From Paenibacillus flagellatus (GTDB lineage: Bacteria; Bacillota; Bacilli; Paenibacillales; NBRC-103111), in the NCBI RefSeq assembly GCF_003217775.1, contig NZ_QJVJ01000002.1, forward strand, positions 496,001 through 560,000: DNA of 64,000 nt. The letters are read 5' to 3'. Position 1 is the first letter of the stretch, and each line of letters begins with the position of its first letter. The position numbers and the translations under genes are program-made. Below are positions 41,839 through 50,141 of this stretch, in pieces. Below the pieces are notes generated by a model that was given only the letters and a program-made list of their open reading frames with translations, was not told the DNA's origin and ran no database searches.

Positions 41839-42390
41839 GTGAATGTATTCGAAGCCGCGATCGACGTCATCAAAGATTGGATCGACGACGAACCGAAAGA
41901 TCCGCTGCATGTGGGCGAAGTGATGGGGTGTTGGATCTATTTGGGAGGCCTGGAGGAGGCCGCTTCCATGGTTCAAGCGGGACTGAACACGACGACGGAC
42001 GGCGACCTCGTCCATGCATTGAAGCAGGACCAACAGTTGGGCGAAGACCAGCGGAAACGTCTGACGGACTTTATGATCCGGGAAGGAATCTCTCTCCCGC
42101 CGGCCAGCGAAACGAAGCCGAAATCGAATCCGAACGATATTCCGCTCGGCGTCAAGCTGACGGACGACGAGATCGCCAACGGGCTCTCCATCAAGATCGC
42201 TTCTCTGATCATGAATGCGGCGGCCGGTGCGACGCAATCGATCCGCAACGACGTCGGATTGATGTTTGCGCAATTTCAAGCGGAGAAAATGGCCTTTGGC
42301 GCCTCCTTAAAAGCATTGATGCGAAAACGAGGATGGATCAAAATCCCTCCGTACTATTACCCTCCGGGACGGCCGGGTCAATCGTCTTGA
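41839..42390 (+). CDS. DUF3231 family protein (single-domain form)
   Basis: About 183 residues; AAGGAGGA at 41822-41829 serves either TTG 41836 or GTG 41839. The start 'NVFEAAIDVIKDWIDDEPKD' and 'PLHVGEVMGCWIYLGGLEEA', plus the end 'LMRKRGWIKIPPYYYPPG', match the short Paenibacillus DUF3231 form. It is a ferritin-like helical bundle in structure-based descriptions, linked to spores; longer relatives carry two such domains. Function not established. Confidence 0.88.
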   Translation: MNVFEAAIDVIKDWIDDEPKDPLHVGEVMGCWIYLGGLEEAASMVQAGLNTTTDGDLVHALKQDQQLGEDQRKRLTDFMIREGISLPPASETKPKSNPNDIPLGVKLTDDEIANGLSIKIASLIMNAAAGATQSIRNDVGLMFAQFQAEKMAFGASLKALMRKRGWIKIPPYYYPPGRPGQSS

Positions 42391-42450
42391 GCAGTCGGAC
42401 CGTATAGCGCCACGAAACCCGCGCAACCTAAGGGCGAAGGAGGAATCGAT

Positions 42451-42738
42451 ATGGAGCCCACTCTGATCGAAACGTTCAAAGACTACTATTTCGACTATCG
42501 CGCCGTTGCCGACGCGGACACCAGCTTCGAGGACGCGCTGTCGGCGCTGACGTTCGCCGTCGTCGAGCGGACGGGCGATTACGCCGAAGCGGGCGATTTG
42601 GACAGCATCCGCAACCTCGTCCGCGAGTTCCGCGAAATCCGGTTGTCGACGCAAGGCAGCAACGACTCGGTGAAGGAGCGGTTCGAGCGGGAATTCGCCC
42701 TGCGTTCGGGACGAACGGAGGAAACGCCGCTTCATTGA
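42451..42738 (+). CDS. Small acidic protein of unknown function (95 residues)
   Basis: AAGGAGG lies 7-8 nt before the ATG. It is helical and acidic ('DADTSFEDALSALTFAVVER', 'RNLVREFREIRL') with no signal or membrane segment. Strong ribosome site and a following terminator support it as real. Family not recognised. Confidence 0.7.
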   Translation: MEPTLIETFKDYYFDYRAVADADTSFEDALSALTFAVVERTGDYAEAGDLDSIRNLVREFREIRLSTQGSNDSVKERFEREFALRSGRTEETPLH

Positions 42739-42753
42739 ACGACAGCACGCACG

Positions 42754-42796
42754 AGACTTCCGAATCGTCCGGCAGAGCCGGCGGCGGAAGTCTTTT
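42754..42796 (+). terminator. Terminator
   Basis: AGACTTCCG and CGGAAGTCT enclose an inner CCGGC/GCCGG hairpin, followed by TTTTTCG. Confidence 0.92.
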
Positions 42797-42879
42797 TCGC
42801 GTTTGCCGACGTTTTGCGAATTCGCCGCCGATCCGGTAAGATGGTAATAATTTGATCGAGACGGAGGAGGAGACGGTCG

Positions 42880-43548
42880 ATGGATTTGCGCAGGCTCGTC
42901 TATGCGCTCGCCGCCGCCAGCGCGGTATGCGCGGCGATGGTGGCGCTTCGGGCGGTTCGTTTTAACGAGACGACGTACGGGTGGCTGATCGTGCCGAATT
43001 TGGCGCTCGCCTGGATTCCGCTGGCGGCGTCGCTGCTGGCTCGCCGTGCGCTCACGGGGAGGCGGAGCGTCGGGGCGGCGGCGATCGTCTGGGGGATCGT
43101 CTGGCTCGCCTTTTATCCGAACGCGCCTTATATCGCCACCGACTTGATCCATCTGAGCTGGGCGAGCGAGAAGTCGACGCTGTACTACGATTTGTCGTTC
43201 AACATGCTGGCCGCCACGATCGGCTGGCTGCTCGGCGCCCTGTCGCTCCGCCTGCTGCACGTCGAGGTGATCGCCCGCTACGGGACGACGCCGGGAGCGA
43301 TTGTTGCGGCTGTCGCGATCGGGCTTGGCGCCGTCGGCGTCTACTTGGGCCGCGTGCTGCGCTGGAACAGCTGGGACCTGGTCCTTCACCCGCTGGACGT
43401 GCTGGCCGATTCGGCCGAGCTGCTGCGGAAGGCCGAGGCGGTCGAGTTCATCGCCGCGTTCGGCTTGTTCCAAGCGGCGCTTTACGCCGTTTTTTGCTTC
43501 GTCGTACCGTACAAGCGCTCTTTACTTCCGACATCCGGTTCTCTATAA
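42880..43548 (+). CDS. DUF1361 membrane protein
   Basis: 222 residues with GGAGGAGGAG upstream. Six membrane helices; the family motifs 'WLIVPNLALAWIPL', 'FYPNAPYIATDLIHL' and 'LGRVLRWNSWDLVLHP' are present. Function unknown. argS starts 40 bp after the stop codon. Confidence 0.9.
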   Translation: MDLRRLVYALAAASAVCAAMVALRAVRFNETTYGWLIVPNLALAWIPLAASLLARRALTGRRSVGAAAIVWGIVWLAFYPNAPYIATDLIHLSWASEKSTLYYDLSFNMLAATIGWLLGALSLRLLHVEVIARYGTTPGAIVAAVAIGLGAVGVYLGRVLRWNSWDLVLHPLDVLADSAELLRKAEAVEFIAAFGLFQAALYAVFCFVVPYKRSLLPTSGSL

Positions 43549-43587
43549 TGAATGAAACCGAAATCGGGTCATAAAGGAGCAACGGGA

Positions 43588-45297
43588 ATGATCGCATACA
43601 AAACGATAGTGGCCGAGCTTGTCGCGTCGCTGCTCGAAGGCGTCGACGCCGGGACGATCGAAGCGATGACGGAAGTGCCGCCGAATCCGGAGATGGGCGA
43701 TTTGTCGCTGCCCTGCTTCAAGCTGAGCAAGACGCTGCGCCGATCGCCGCAGCAAATCGCCGACGAGCTGGCGCGCTCGCTGCCGCCGCATCCGGCGTTC
43801 GAGAAGGCCGTCGCCGCGGCCGGCTATTTGAACGTCTTCTTCAACAAAAAGTCGTTCGCGGAATCGGTTCTGAACGATATTCGCGAAAAGGGCGACCGGT
43901 ACGGGGCGAGCGCGGTCGGGGCGGGCAAGACGATCGTCATCGATTTCTCGTCGCCGAATATCGCCAAGCCGTTTCATGTCGGTCATTTGCGCTCGACGGT
44001 GATCGGCAACGCGCTGTACCGCATCCACCGCTTCCTCGGCTACGAATGCGTCGGCATCAACCATTTGGGCGACTGGGGGACGCAATTCGGCAAGCTTATC
44101 ACGGCGTACAAGCTGTGGGGAGACGCGCGGCAGGTCGAGGAGGGCGAGATCGAGGAGCTGACGCGGCTGTACGTGAAGTTTCACGACGAAGCGGAGACGA
44201 AGCCGGAGCTCGAGGACGAAGCCCGCGCCTGGTTCGTCCGGCTGGAGCGCGGCGACGAGGAGGCGCTCGAGCTGTGGCGCTGGTTCAAGACGATCAGCTA
44301 CAAGGAGTTCAACCGCATTTACGACTTGCTCGGCGTGACGTTCGATTCCGACGCGGGCGAGAGCTTCTATAACGACAAGATGGGCGCCGTCGTCGACGAG
44401 CTGAAGGAGAAAGGACTGCTGGAGGAAGACCAGGGAGCGTTCTTGGTCCGGCTCGACGAGTATAACATGCCTCCTGCCCTCATTTTGAAGAAGGACGGGG
44501 CGACGCTGTACCATACCCGCGACATCGCGGCCGCACTGTACCGGAAGAAGACGTACGATTTCGACCAGGCGATCTATGTGACCGATTACGCGCAAAACTT
44601 GCACTTCCAGCAATGGTTCAAGGTAATCGGGCTGATGGGCTACGAGTGGGCCGACCGGCTTCATCACGTGGCGTTCGGACGGGTCAATCTGGAGGGGGTC
44701 AAGTTCTCGTCGCGCAAGGGCAACGTCGTCCTGCTCGAGGAGCTGCTCCGCCAGTCGATCGACAAGACGCGCGACATCATCGAGAGCAAAAATCCTTCGC
44801 TGGACAACAAAGAAGAAGTGGCGAAGCAGGTCGGCGTCGGGGCGGTCATCTATAACGACTTGAGCAACAACCGGATCAAGGACATTTCGTTCTCGTGGAA
44901 AGACGTGCTCAACTTCGAAGGCGAATCGGGCCCGTACATCCAATACACGTACGCGCGGGCGCGCAGCGTGCTCCGCAAGGCGGGCGGCGAGGCGGAAGCG
45001 GGCGGCGCGGGTCCCGACGGCTCGCTGCTGGCCAACCCGGAGGCCCAGCAGGTGCTGAAGGAGCTGGCGGCGTTCCCGGACAAAGTGGTGCAGGCGAAGG
45101 AGAAGCTGGAGCCGTCGATCGTCAGCCGTCATCTGATCGACATCGCCCAAAGCTTCAACCGGTTTTACCACGAATGCCCGATTCTCGTGGACGATGCCGC
45201 CCTCAGAGCGGCGAGGCTCGAGCTCGTACGCTCCGTCTGCACGGTGCTGCGCACCGGACTCGGCTTGATCGGCATTCAGGCGCCGGAACGAATCTAA
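43588..45297 (+). CDS. argS: Arginyl-tRNA synthetase
   Basis: About 569 residues from ATG 43588, preceded by AAAGGAG 8 nt upstream. Class I synthetase. The N-terminal additional domain (1-110) that binds the tRNA D-loop is followed by the HIGH site, read here as 'KPFHVGHLRST', and 'NHLGDWGTQFGKL'. The KMSKS equivalent is 'VKFSSRKGNVV'. The C-terminal helical anticodon-binding domain includes 'YARARSVLRKAGGE' and 'FNRFYHECPIL'. Like other arginyl enzymes it should need tRNA for amino acid activation. No T-box leader is present. Confidence 0.97.
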   Translation: MIAYKTIVAELVASLLEGVDAGTIEAMTEVPPNPEMGDLSLPCFKLSKTLRRSPQQIADELARSLPPHPAFEKAVAAAGYLNVFFNKKSFAESVLNDIREKGDRYGASAVGAGKTIVIDFSSPNIAKPFHVGHLRSTVIGNALYRIHRFLGYECVGINHLGDWGTQFGKLITAYKLWGDARQVEEGEIEELTRLYVKFHDEAETKPELEDEARAWFVRLERGDEEALELWRWFKTISYKEFNRIYDLLGVTFDSDAGESFYNDKMGAVVDELKEKGLLEEDQGAFLVRLDEYNMPPALILKKDGATLYHTRDIAAALYRKKTYDFDQAIYVTDYAQNLHFQQWFKVIGLMGYEWADRLHHVAFGRVNLEGVKFSSRKGNVVLLEELLRQSIDKTRDIIESKNPSLDNKEEVAKQVGVGAVIYNDLSNNRIKDISFSWKDVLNFEGESGPYIQYTYARARSVLRKAGGEAEAGGAGPDGSLLANPEAQQVLKELAAFPDKVVQAKEKLEPSIVSRHLIDIAQSFNRFYHECPILVDDAALRAARLELVRSVCTVLRTGLGLIGIQAPERI

Positions 45298-45312
45298 TAT
45301 CGTCGGCAAGGG

Positions 45313-45338
45313 GAGGAACCGTCGGGTTCCTCTTTTTT
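45313..45338 (+). terminator. Terminator of argS
   Basis: GAGGAACC and GGTTCCTC with a short loop, followed by six Ts. Confidence 0.92.
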
Positions 45339-45516
45339 GTTTGCCGCCCCGTTCCCGGGAACAAGAGCGGTTTCGTCGAAAGTCGTTCTCGGGACGGATG
45401 GGTCCATGGGTGGAATTTTGAGGCGGGGCGACTCGAAACAGAACCAAAGACTCATATAAAAGACCGCCGAAACCGTCATTTTGTCCGATCGATCGACACG
45501 ATTCGAAAAAAAGAAG

Positions 45517-45545
45517 TTGCATTTTTGGAAAAAGCGTCCTATACT
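45517..45545 (+). promoter_or_regulatory. SigA promoter of the sugar-type operon
   Basis: TTGCAT (45517-45522), a 17-nt spacer and TATACT (45540-45545). It lies directly upstream of the operator-like sequences and 63 bp before the regulator start. Confidence 0.82.
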
Positions 45546-45549
45546 TGCA

Positions 45550-45587
45550 TTGAACAATATTTCCAATTTGAACATATGTTCAAATTG
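45550..45587 (+). promoter_or_regulatory. Operator region: two TTGAACA-type sites including a 24-bp perfect palindrome
   Basis: CAATTTGAACAT at 45564-45575 is followed at once by its exact reverse complement. Just upstream, from about 45550, ATTGAACAATATTTCCAAT closely resembles the operator I recall for B. subtilis DeoR (ATTGAACAAAATTTCAAT). Both lie downstream of the -10 box and before the gene for a SorC/DeoR-like regulator, a position suited to repression. The palindrome centre GAACATATGTTC also equals a LexA-box core, but its extended symmetry and context favour the operon's own regulator. Confidence 0.75.
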
Positions 45588-45607
45588 TCCGAACGGAGGT
45601 GAATCAG

Positions 45608-46582
45608 GTGACCGACCTCGGCGAGGAAAGGACACGCCTGTTAGTGAAAGTCAGCAACCTGTATTACAACGACGGGCTGAACCAGCAAGAAATCGCGACC
45701 CGGCTCGGCGTATCGCGCCCTCAGGTGAGCCGGATGCTCAGCATGGCGAAGGCGGCCGGCATCGTGCAGATCACGATCAAAAATCCGTACTCCGAGGAGC
45801 AGCAGTACGAGCGCGCGATCGCCGAGACGTTCGGCATTCACGACGTGAGCGTGCTGAACGTGCCGGACGGCGACGCGAAGACGATCGAGACGCAGCTGGC
45901 CCGTGCGGGAAGCGCTTTACTCGAATCCGCGCTCAAGGATCACGACGTCGTCGGCGTCATGGCCGGGCGGTCGATCGCTTCGATCGGCGTTGAAATCGGT
46001 TACGTGCAGCGAAAGGGGCTGCAGTTCGTCCCGCTCGTCGGCGGATGGGGCTCGGCGGGAGCGCCGTGGCACGCCAATTCGAACGCGCGCGCCCTCGGCG
46101 AGAAGATGAAGTCGAGCTATCGGCTGCTGAACGCGCCGGCCGTCGTCGCTTCCAAAGAAGCGAGAGACGTGTTCGCGAGCGAGCCGGAAATCGCCGACGT
46201 CTTGCGTCTGGCCGAGAAGTCGAGCATCGCGCTGGTCGGCATCGGACAAGTATCCGAGCGGGCGACAATCGTCCAGTCCGGCTATTTCGGCGAAGGTGAC
46301 ATCGCGCGGGTGCGCGAGATGGGGGCGGTGGCGAGCTTCTGCACGTCGTTTTTGGACGAGCGGGGCAAAGTCGTCCCGTACGACGGCGAAGAACGAATGA
46401 TCGGGCTGACCGCCGAGCAGCTGCGGCGCGTTCCGAACGTCATCGCCATCGCGAGCGGCGAGGAGAAGGTCCCGGCCATCTGCGCCACGCTGCGCGGCCG
46501 GTGGGTCGACGTTCTCATCACCGACATGGAGACGGCGAAGCAAGTATTGAAATGGCACGGCCAGCATCCGGTATCGCCGTAA
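45608..46582 (+). CDS. SorC-family (DeoR/LsrR-like) sugar-sensing transcriptional regulator
   Basis: About 324 residues. GTG 45608 has GGAGG 8 nt upstream; GTG 45599 overlaps that site. The N-terminal helix-turn-helix reads 'GLNQQEIATRLGVSRPQVSR', and the rest is the sugar-phosphate-binding domain of the SorC family ('VVGVMAGRSIASIG', 'LVGGWGSAG', 'LVGIGQVSERATIV'). Such proteins are repressors released by a phosphorylated sugar, in this case probably the product of the FGGY kinase encoded at the end of the operon. It is first in the six-gene unit and likely autoregulated. Confidence 0.93.
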   Translation: MTDLGEERTRLLVKVSNLYYNDGLNQQEIATRLGVSRPQVSRMLSMAKAAGIVQITIKNPYSEEQQYERAIAETFGIHDVSVLNVPDGDAKTIETQLARAGSALLESALKDHDVVGVMAGRSIASIGVEIGYVQRKGLQFVPLVGGWGSAGAPWHANSNARALGEKMKSSYRLLNAPAVVASKEARDVFASEPEIADVLRLAEKSSIALVGIGQVSERATIVQSGYFGEGDIARVREMGAVASFCTSFLDERGKVVPYDGEERMIGLTAEQLRRVPNVIAIASGEEKVPAICATLRGRWVDVLITDMETAKQVLKWHGQHPVSP

Positions 46583-46639
46583 AGGCGGACGGAACGAAGC
46601 AAGCGAACGATTCGAATCAGACGAAGGGGAGTTTGTGCG

Positions 46640-47590
46640 ATGAAAACAATCCGTTTGGTATTGGCAGCCTTGGTATTGGTCCTCGTGCTCGGAGCTTGCT
46701 CCAAAGGGGAAAACGCGTCGGGAGGAACCGCCGGCTCGAAATCGGAAGGCAAGCAAAAGACGATCGCCATCTTGACGCCGTATTTGTCCTCGGTCACGAC
46801 GAACGAAATGGTCGAAAAGCTGAAGAAAGGGTTCGAGGACAAGAAATGGAAGGCGAACGTCGTCGACACGAAGGGGGATACGAACCAGCTGGCCAGCCGG
46901 ATGGAAGACCTCGTTACCCAGAAAGTGGACGCCATCGTGCTCGTCAGCACTGACCCGAACCAATTGAAGGTGCAGATCAAGCGAGCGGCCGACGCGAAAA
47001 TTCCGGTGTTCGGCTGCGACGCGGGCTATATCGAAGGCATGACGATGAACGCGACGAGCGACAACAAAGCGATGTCCAAAGCGATTACCGACTACTTGAT
47101 CACCGCGATGGGCGGCAAAGGCAATCTTGTCGTGCTGACGCACCGTCCGCACCCGGGCGTATTGGCCCGGACGCAGCAGCTGGACGACATGCTGAAGCAA
47201 AACCCGAACATCAAGGTCGTAACGGAGCAGCAAGTTCAAGTGCCGGGTCCGATCGAGAACGCGCGCAAGCAGATGGAAAGCTTGCTGCTCGCGAACAAGG
47301 ACGAAGGGTCCATCACCGCCGTATGGGCGGGCTGGGACGAAGCGGCAATCGGCGCGACGCAGGCGATCGAAGCGGCGGGACGCAAAAACATTATCGTCAC
47401 CGGCATCGACGGGACGAGCCAAGCGGTCGACTTGATCCAGAAAGGCTCGCCGTTCGCCGCGACGATCAAGCAAAACTTCTCGGGCATGGCGGATATCGTC
47501 ATCGAGCAGCTGGACAACGTATTCCAAGGCAAGCCGGTCAAGGATAAGGAAATGTATGCGCCGGCTTCCCTGATCACGAAAAGCAAATAA
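46640..47590 (+). CDS. Sugar-type ABC transporter substrate-binding lipoprotein (RbsB/LsrB family)
   Basis: 316 residues with AAGGGGAG upstream. The lipobox is 'LVLVLGACSK'. The mature part is a type I periplasmic-binding fold: 'KQKTIAILTPYLSSVTTNEM', 'DAIVLVSTDPNQL', 'IPVFGCDAGY', 'ITAVWAGWDEAAIGATQAIE' and 'VTGIDGTSQAVDLI'. The ligand is not predictable; the Asp and Trp residues of the last motifs lie where pentose or hexose receptors contact sugar. It delivers substrate to the permease and ATPase encoded next. Confidence 0.93.
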   Translation: MKTIRLVLAALVLVLVLGACSKGENASGGTAGSKSEGKQKTIAILTPYLSSVTTNEMVEKLKKGFEDKKWKANVVDTKGDTNQLASRMEDLVTQKVDAIVLVSTDPNQLKVQIKRAADAKIPVFGCDAGYIEGMTMNATSDNKAMSKAITDYLITAMGGKGNLVVLTHRPHPGVLARTQQLDDMLKQNPNIKVVTEQQVQVPGPIENARKQMESLLLANKDEGSITAVWAGWDEAAIGATQAIEAAGRKNIIVTGIDGTSQAVDLIQKGSPFAATIKQNFSGMADIVIEQLDNVFQGKPVKDKEMYAPASLITKSK

Positions 47591-47611
47591 GGCATTGGGA
47601 GAGTGCGGGGC

Positions 47612-49165
47612 GTGGCATTTCTGGAAGCTAGAGGAATCGACAAGCGGTTCGGGGCGCATTACGCGCTGTCGGGCGTATCGCTCGCGATCGAACCGGGCGA
47701 GGTGCACGCCCTCGTAGGCGAAAACGGCGCCGGCAAATCGACGTTCATCAAGATCGTCACCGGCGTCTACAAGCCGGACGGCGGCGAGCTGCTGTGCGAA
47801 GGGAAAAGCGTGACGATCGCCGACCCGAAGTCGGCCCGCAAGCTCGGCATCAACGTCATTCATCAGGACCGGCAGCTGATCCCTTCCTTTACGGGTCTGG
47901 AAAATTTGTATCTCGGCCTGCCTTACCCGAAGCGCCCGTTCGGTCTCGGCGTAAGCTGGGGCAGCATGCGGGAGCGGGCGCAGCGGCTCGCCGAGCGGTA
48001 CGGCATCGACGTGCCGCTCGATACGGCCGCGCAGCATATGTCGCCGCCGGAGAAGACGATGCTCGAAATATTGCGGGCGATGATGCTCGAGTGCAGGCTG
48101 CTTATCCTGGACGAGCCGACGGCCGCGCTGACCGACCGGGAGGCGGAGCTGCTGTTCTCGCTTATCGGGCGGCTTCAGGCGGAAGGGACGGCGATCGTGT
48201 ACGTGTCCCACCGGATGGACGAAATATTCCGTCTGTCCGACCGCATCACCGTGCTGCGCAACGGCCGGCTGGCGGGGACGCTGACGCGGGCCGAGGCGAC
48301 GCGGGATAAGCTCATTTCGCTCATGACCGACGGACAGGCGAAGTCGGAGAAGGAGCGGGCGGAAGCCGGACGGCGGAAAAGCGCGGAGACGGCCGACGGG
48401 CCGGTTCTGTTGAAGGCGGACGGCGTCGCGACTTCGGACGGCAAAGTGAAACGGGCGTCGCTCGAGGTGCGCGGCGGCGAGGTCGTCGGCCTGTTCGGGC
48501 TGGCGGGTGCCGGCCGCACGGAGCTGCTCGAGGCGATTTACGGCCTTCGGCCTCTCGCCGCCGGCGAAGTAAGCGTCGCGGGAGAACGGATCGGCCGTCC
48601 GTCGCCGAAGCGTTCGCTCGACCGAGGCGTCGTGCTGATCCCGGAAGACCGGCGCGGCCATGCCCTTGTCATGAGCATGTCGATCCGCGAAAACATGACG
48701 CTGCCTGTACTCGATACGTTCTCGAACGGAGTCGCGGTGCGGGCGGGCAAGGAACGCGCCGACGTCGCCCGGTGGATGGAAGCGATGAACGTCAAGGCGG
48801 TCGGCTCCGAGCAGACGGTCGGCGAGCTGAGCGGCGGCAACCAGCAGAAGGTCGTCTTCGCGAAAGCGCTCCTGTGCGAGCCGAAGCTGTTCCTGTGCGA
48901 CGAGCCGACGCAGGCGGTCGACGTCATGACGCGGGAAGACATTCACCGGCTGCTGCGCGGGCAGGCGGACAACGGACTCGGCGTCCTCTTCGTCTCCTCC
49001 GATTTGACGGAGGTGCTCGAAATCGCCGACCGGATCGTCGTCATGCACGCCGGAGAGACGATCGCGGAGCTTGCGAACGACGGCGTCGAGCCGGAGCATG
49101 TGCTCAAGCTCTGTTACCAACATGATAAAGGAAGTGAAGCTTCGCATGGATCAGACGAATACTAA
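47612..49165 (+). CDS. Sugar-type ABC transporter ATPase with two nucleotide-binding domains (RbsA-like)
   Basis: About 517 residues; GTG 47612 fits GGGAG better than GTG 47603. Domain 1 (1-240): Walker A 'VGENGAGKSTFIKI', Q-loop 'VIHQDRQLIPSFTGLEN', Walker B 'LLILDEPTAALT', and a switch His in 'VYVSHRMDEI'. Its ABC signature is replaced by 'MSPPEKTMLEI'. Domain 2 (about 260-500): degenerate Walker A 'GLAGAGRTELLEA', as usual in RbsA, but a full signature 'ELSGGNQQKV' and 'LFLCDEPTQAVDVMT'. So one composite ATP site may work. It overlaps the permease gene by 20 bp. Confidence 0.93.
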   Translation: MAFLEARGIDKRFGAHYALSGVSLAIEPGEVHALVGENGAGKSTFIKIVTGVYKPDGGELLCEGKSVTIADPKSARKLGINVIHQDRQLIPSFTGLENLYLGLPYPKRPFGLGVSWGSMRERAQRLAERYGIDVPLDTAAQHMSPPEKTMLEILRAMMLECRLLILDEPTAALTDREAELLFSLIGRLQAEGTAIVYVSHRMDEIFRLSDRITVLRNGRLAGTLTRAEATRDKLISLMTDGQAKSEKERAEAGRRKSAETADGPVLLKADGVATSDGKVKRASLEVRGGEVVGLFGLAGAGRTELLEAIYGLRPLAAGEVSVAGERIGRPSPKRSLDRGVVLIPEDRRGHALVMSMSIRENMTLPVLDTFSNGVAVRAGKERADVARWMEAMNVKAVGSEQTVGELSGGNQQKVVFAKALLCEPKLFLCDEPTQAVDVMTREDIHRLLRGQADNGLGVLFVSSDLTEVLEIADRIVVMHAGETIAELANDGVEPEHVLKLCYQHDKGSEASHGSDEY

Positions 49166-50141
49166 GGGGACGGCGGCCGCGGCATCCGCGAAGCCGACAT
49201 CGTTTTCGTTCGGCCGGCTCATGCGCACGTACGGCACCGCCTTCGCGGGACTGCTGATCGTCCTCGTCTTTTGCGCGCTCAGCCCGGATTCGTTCGCGAC
49301 GTGGGGCAATGCGGTGAACATCAGCCGGCAAATTTCGTTTCTCGTCATTATCGGCCTCGGCACGACGATCGTCATGGCCGTCGGCGAATTCGACCTGTCG
49401 GTCGGCGCGACGGCCAGCCTCGGCGGCGTTATCGCCGCGAAGATGGCGGTAGCCGGCGTTCCGATCTGGCTTTCGCTTCTCGCGCCGCTCGCCGTCGCGT
49501 TCGTCATCGGCTACGTGAACGGCTATATCGTCACCCGGTTTCGCGTCCTGTCGTTCGTGACGACGCTCGCGATGGGGACGATTTTGGGCGGCTTTACGTT
49601 TTGGCTGACGGGCGGCGCCACCGTCTTCGAGAACATCCCGGAATCGTTCGGCACGATCGGGCAGTCGGAATGGCTCGGCCTTCCGCTGCTGTCGCTGATC
49701 ATGGTGCTGTTCACGATCCTATTCTGGCACATCATGGCGAACAGCGCGTTCGGGCGCCGGCTGTATGCGATCGGCGGCAACGAAGCGGCTTCCCGCATCG
49801 CCGGGGTTGCCGTAGCGCGCAACAAAAACGTCGCCTTCGCCCTGTGCGCGGCGCTCGCCGCCTTGACGGGCGTGCTGATGGCCTCGCGTCTCGGATCGGC
49901 TCATCCGACCGGGGGCGCGGGACTGTTTTTGCCGGCTTATGCGGCCGCATTCCTTGGAATGACGGCATTTAAGGAAGGCGTTCCGAACATTTGGGGAACG
50001 TTTATCGGAGCTGCGATCATCGGCATTTTGGCCAACGGCTTGACGATACTGGAGGTGCCGACGTTCATGCAGGACGTCATCACCGGCTGTATCCTCATCG
50101 CCGCGGTGATCGTCCAGCGGTTGGGACGTGGCGGGCGTTGA
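49146..50141 (+). CDS. Sugar-type ABC transporter permease (RbsC-like)
   Basis: About 331 residues from ATG 49146, with AAAGGAAG about 11 nt upstream; ATG 49122 in the same frame is possible. Eight to ten membrane helices. The RbsC hallmarks are present: 'GEFDLSVGATASLGGVIAAK', 'VTRFRVLSFVTTLAMGTILG', and 'GRRLYAIGGNEAASRIAGV'. Only one permease gene is present, so the channel would be a homodimer (the lsr system uses two different permeases). Confidence 0.93.
   Translation: MDQTNTKGTAAAASAKPTSFSFGRLMRTYGTAFAGLLIVLVFCALSPDSFATWGNAVNISRQISFLVIIGLGTTIVMAVGEFDLSVGATASLGGVIAAKMAVAGVPIWLSLLAPLAVAFVIGYVNGYIVTRFRVLSFVTTLAMGTILGGFTFWLTGGATVFENIPESFGTIGQSEWLGLPLLSLIMVLFTILFWHIMANSAFGRRLYAIGGNEAASRIAGVAVARNKNVAFALCAALAALTGVLMASRLGSAHPTGGAGLFLPAYAAAFLGMTAFKEGVPNIWGTFIGAAIIGILANGLTILEVPTFMQDVITGCILIAAVIVQRLGRGGR

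Noticed and set aside
43549-43587. T-box leader for argS
   Set aside because: Only 39 bp separate argS from the preceding gene; no room for a T-box.
45917-49147. 1076-codon minus-strand open frame opposite the sugar-type operon
   Set aside because: Arg/His/Asp-rich antisense frame; the plus-strand genes carry all family motifs.
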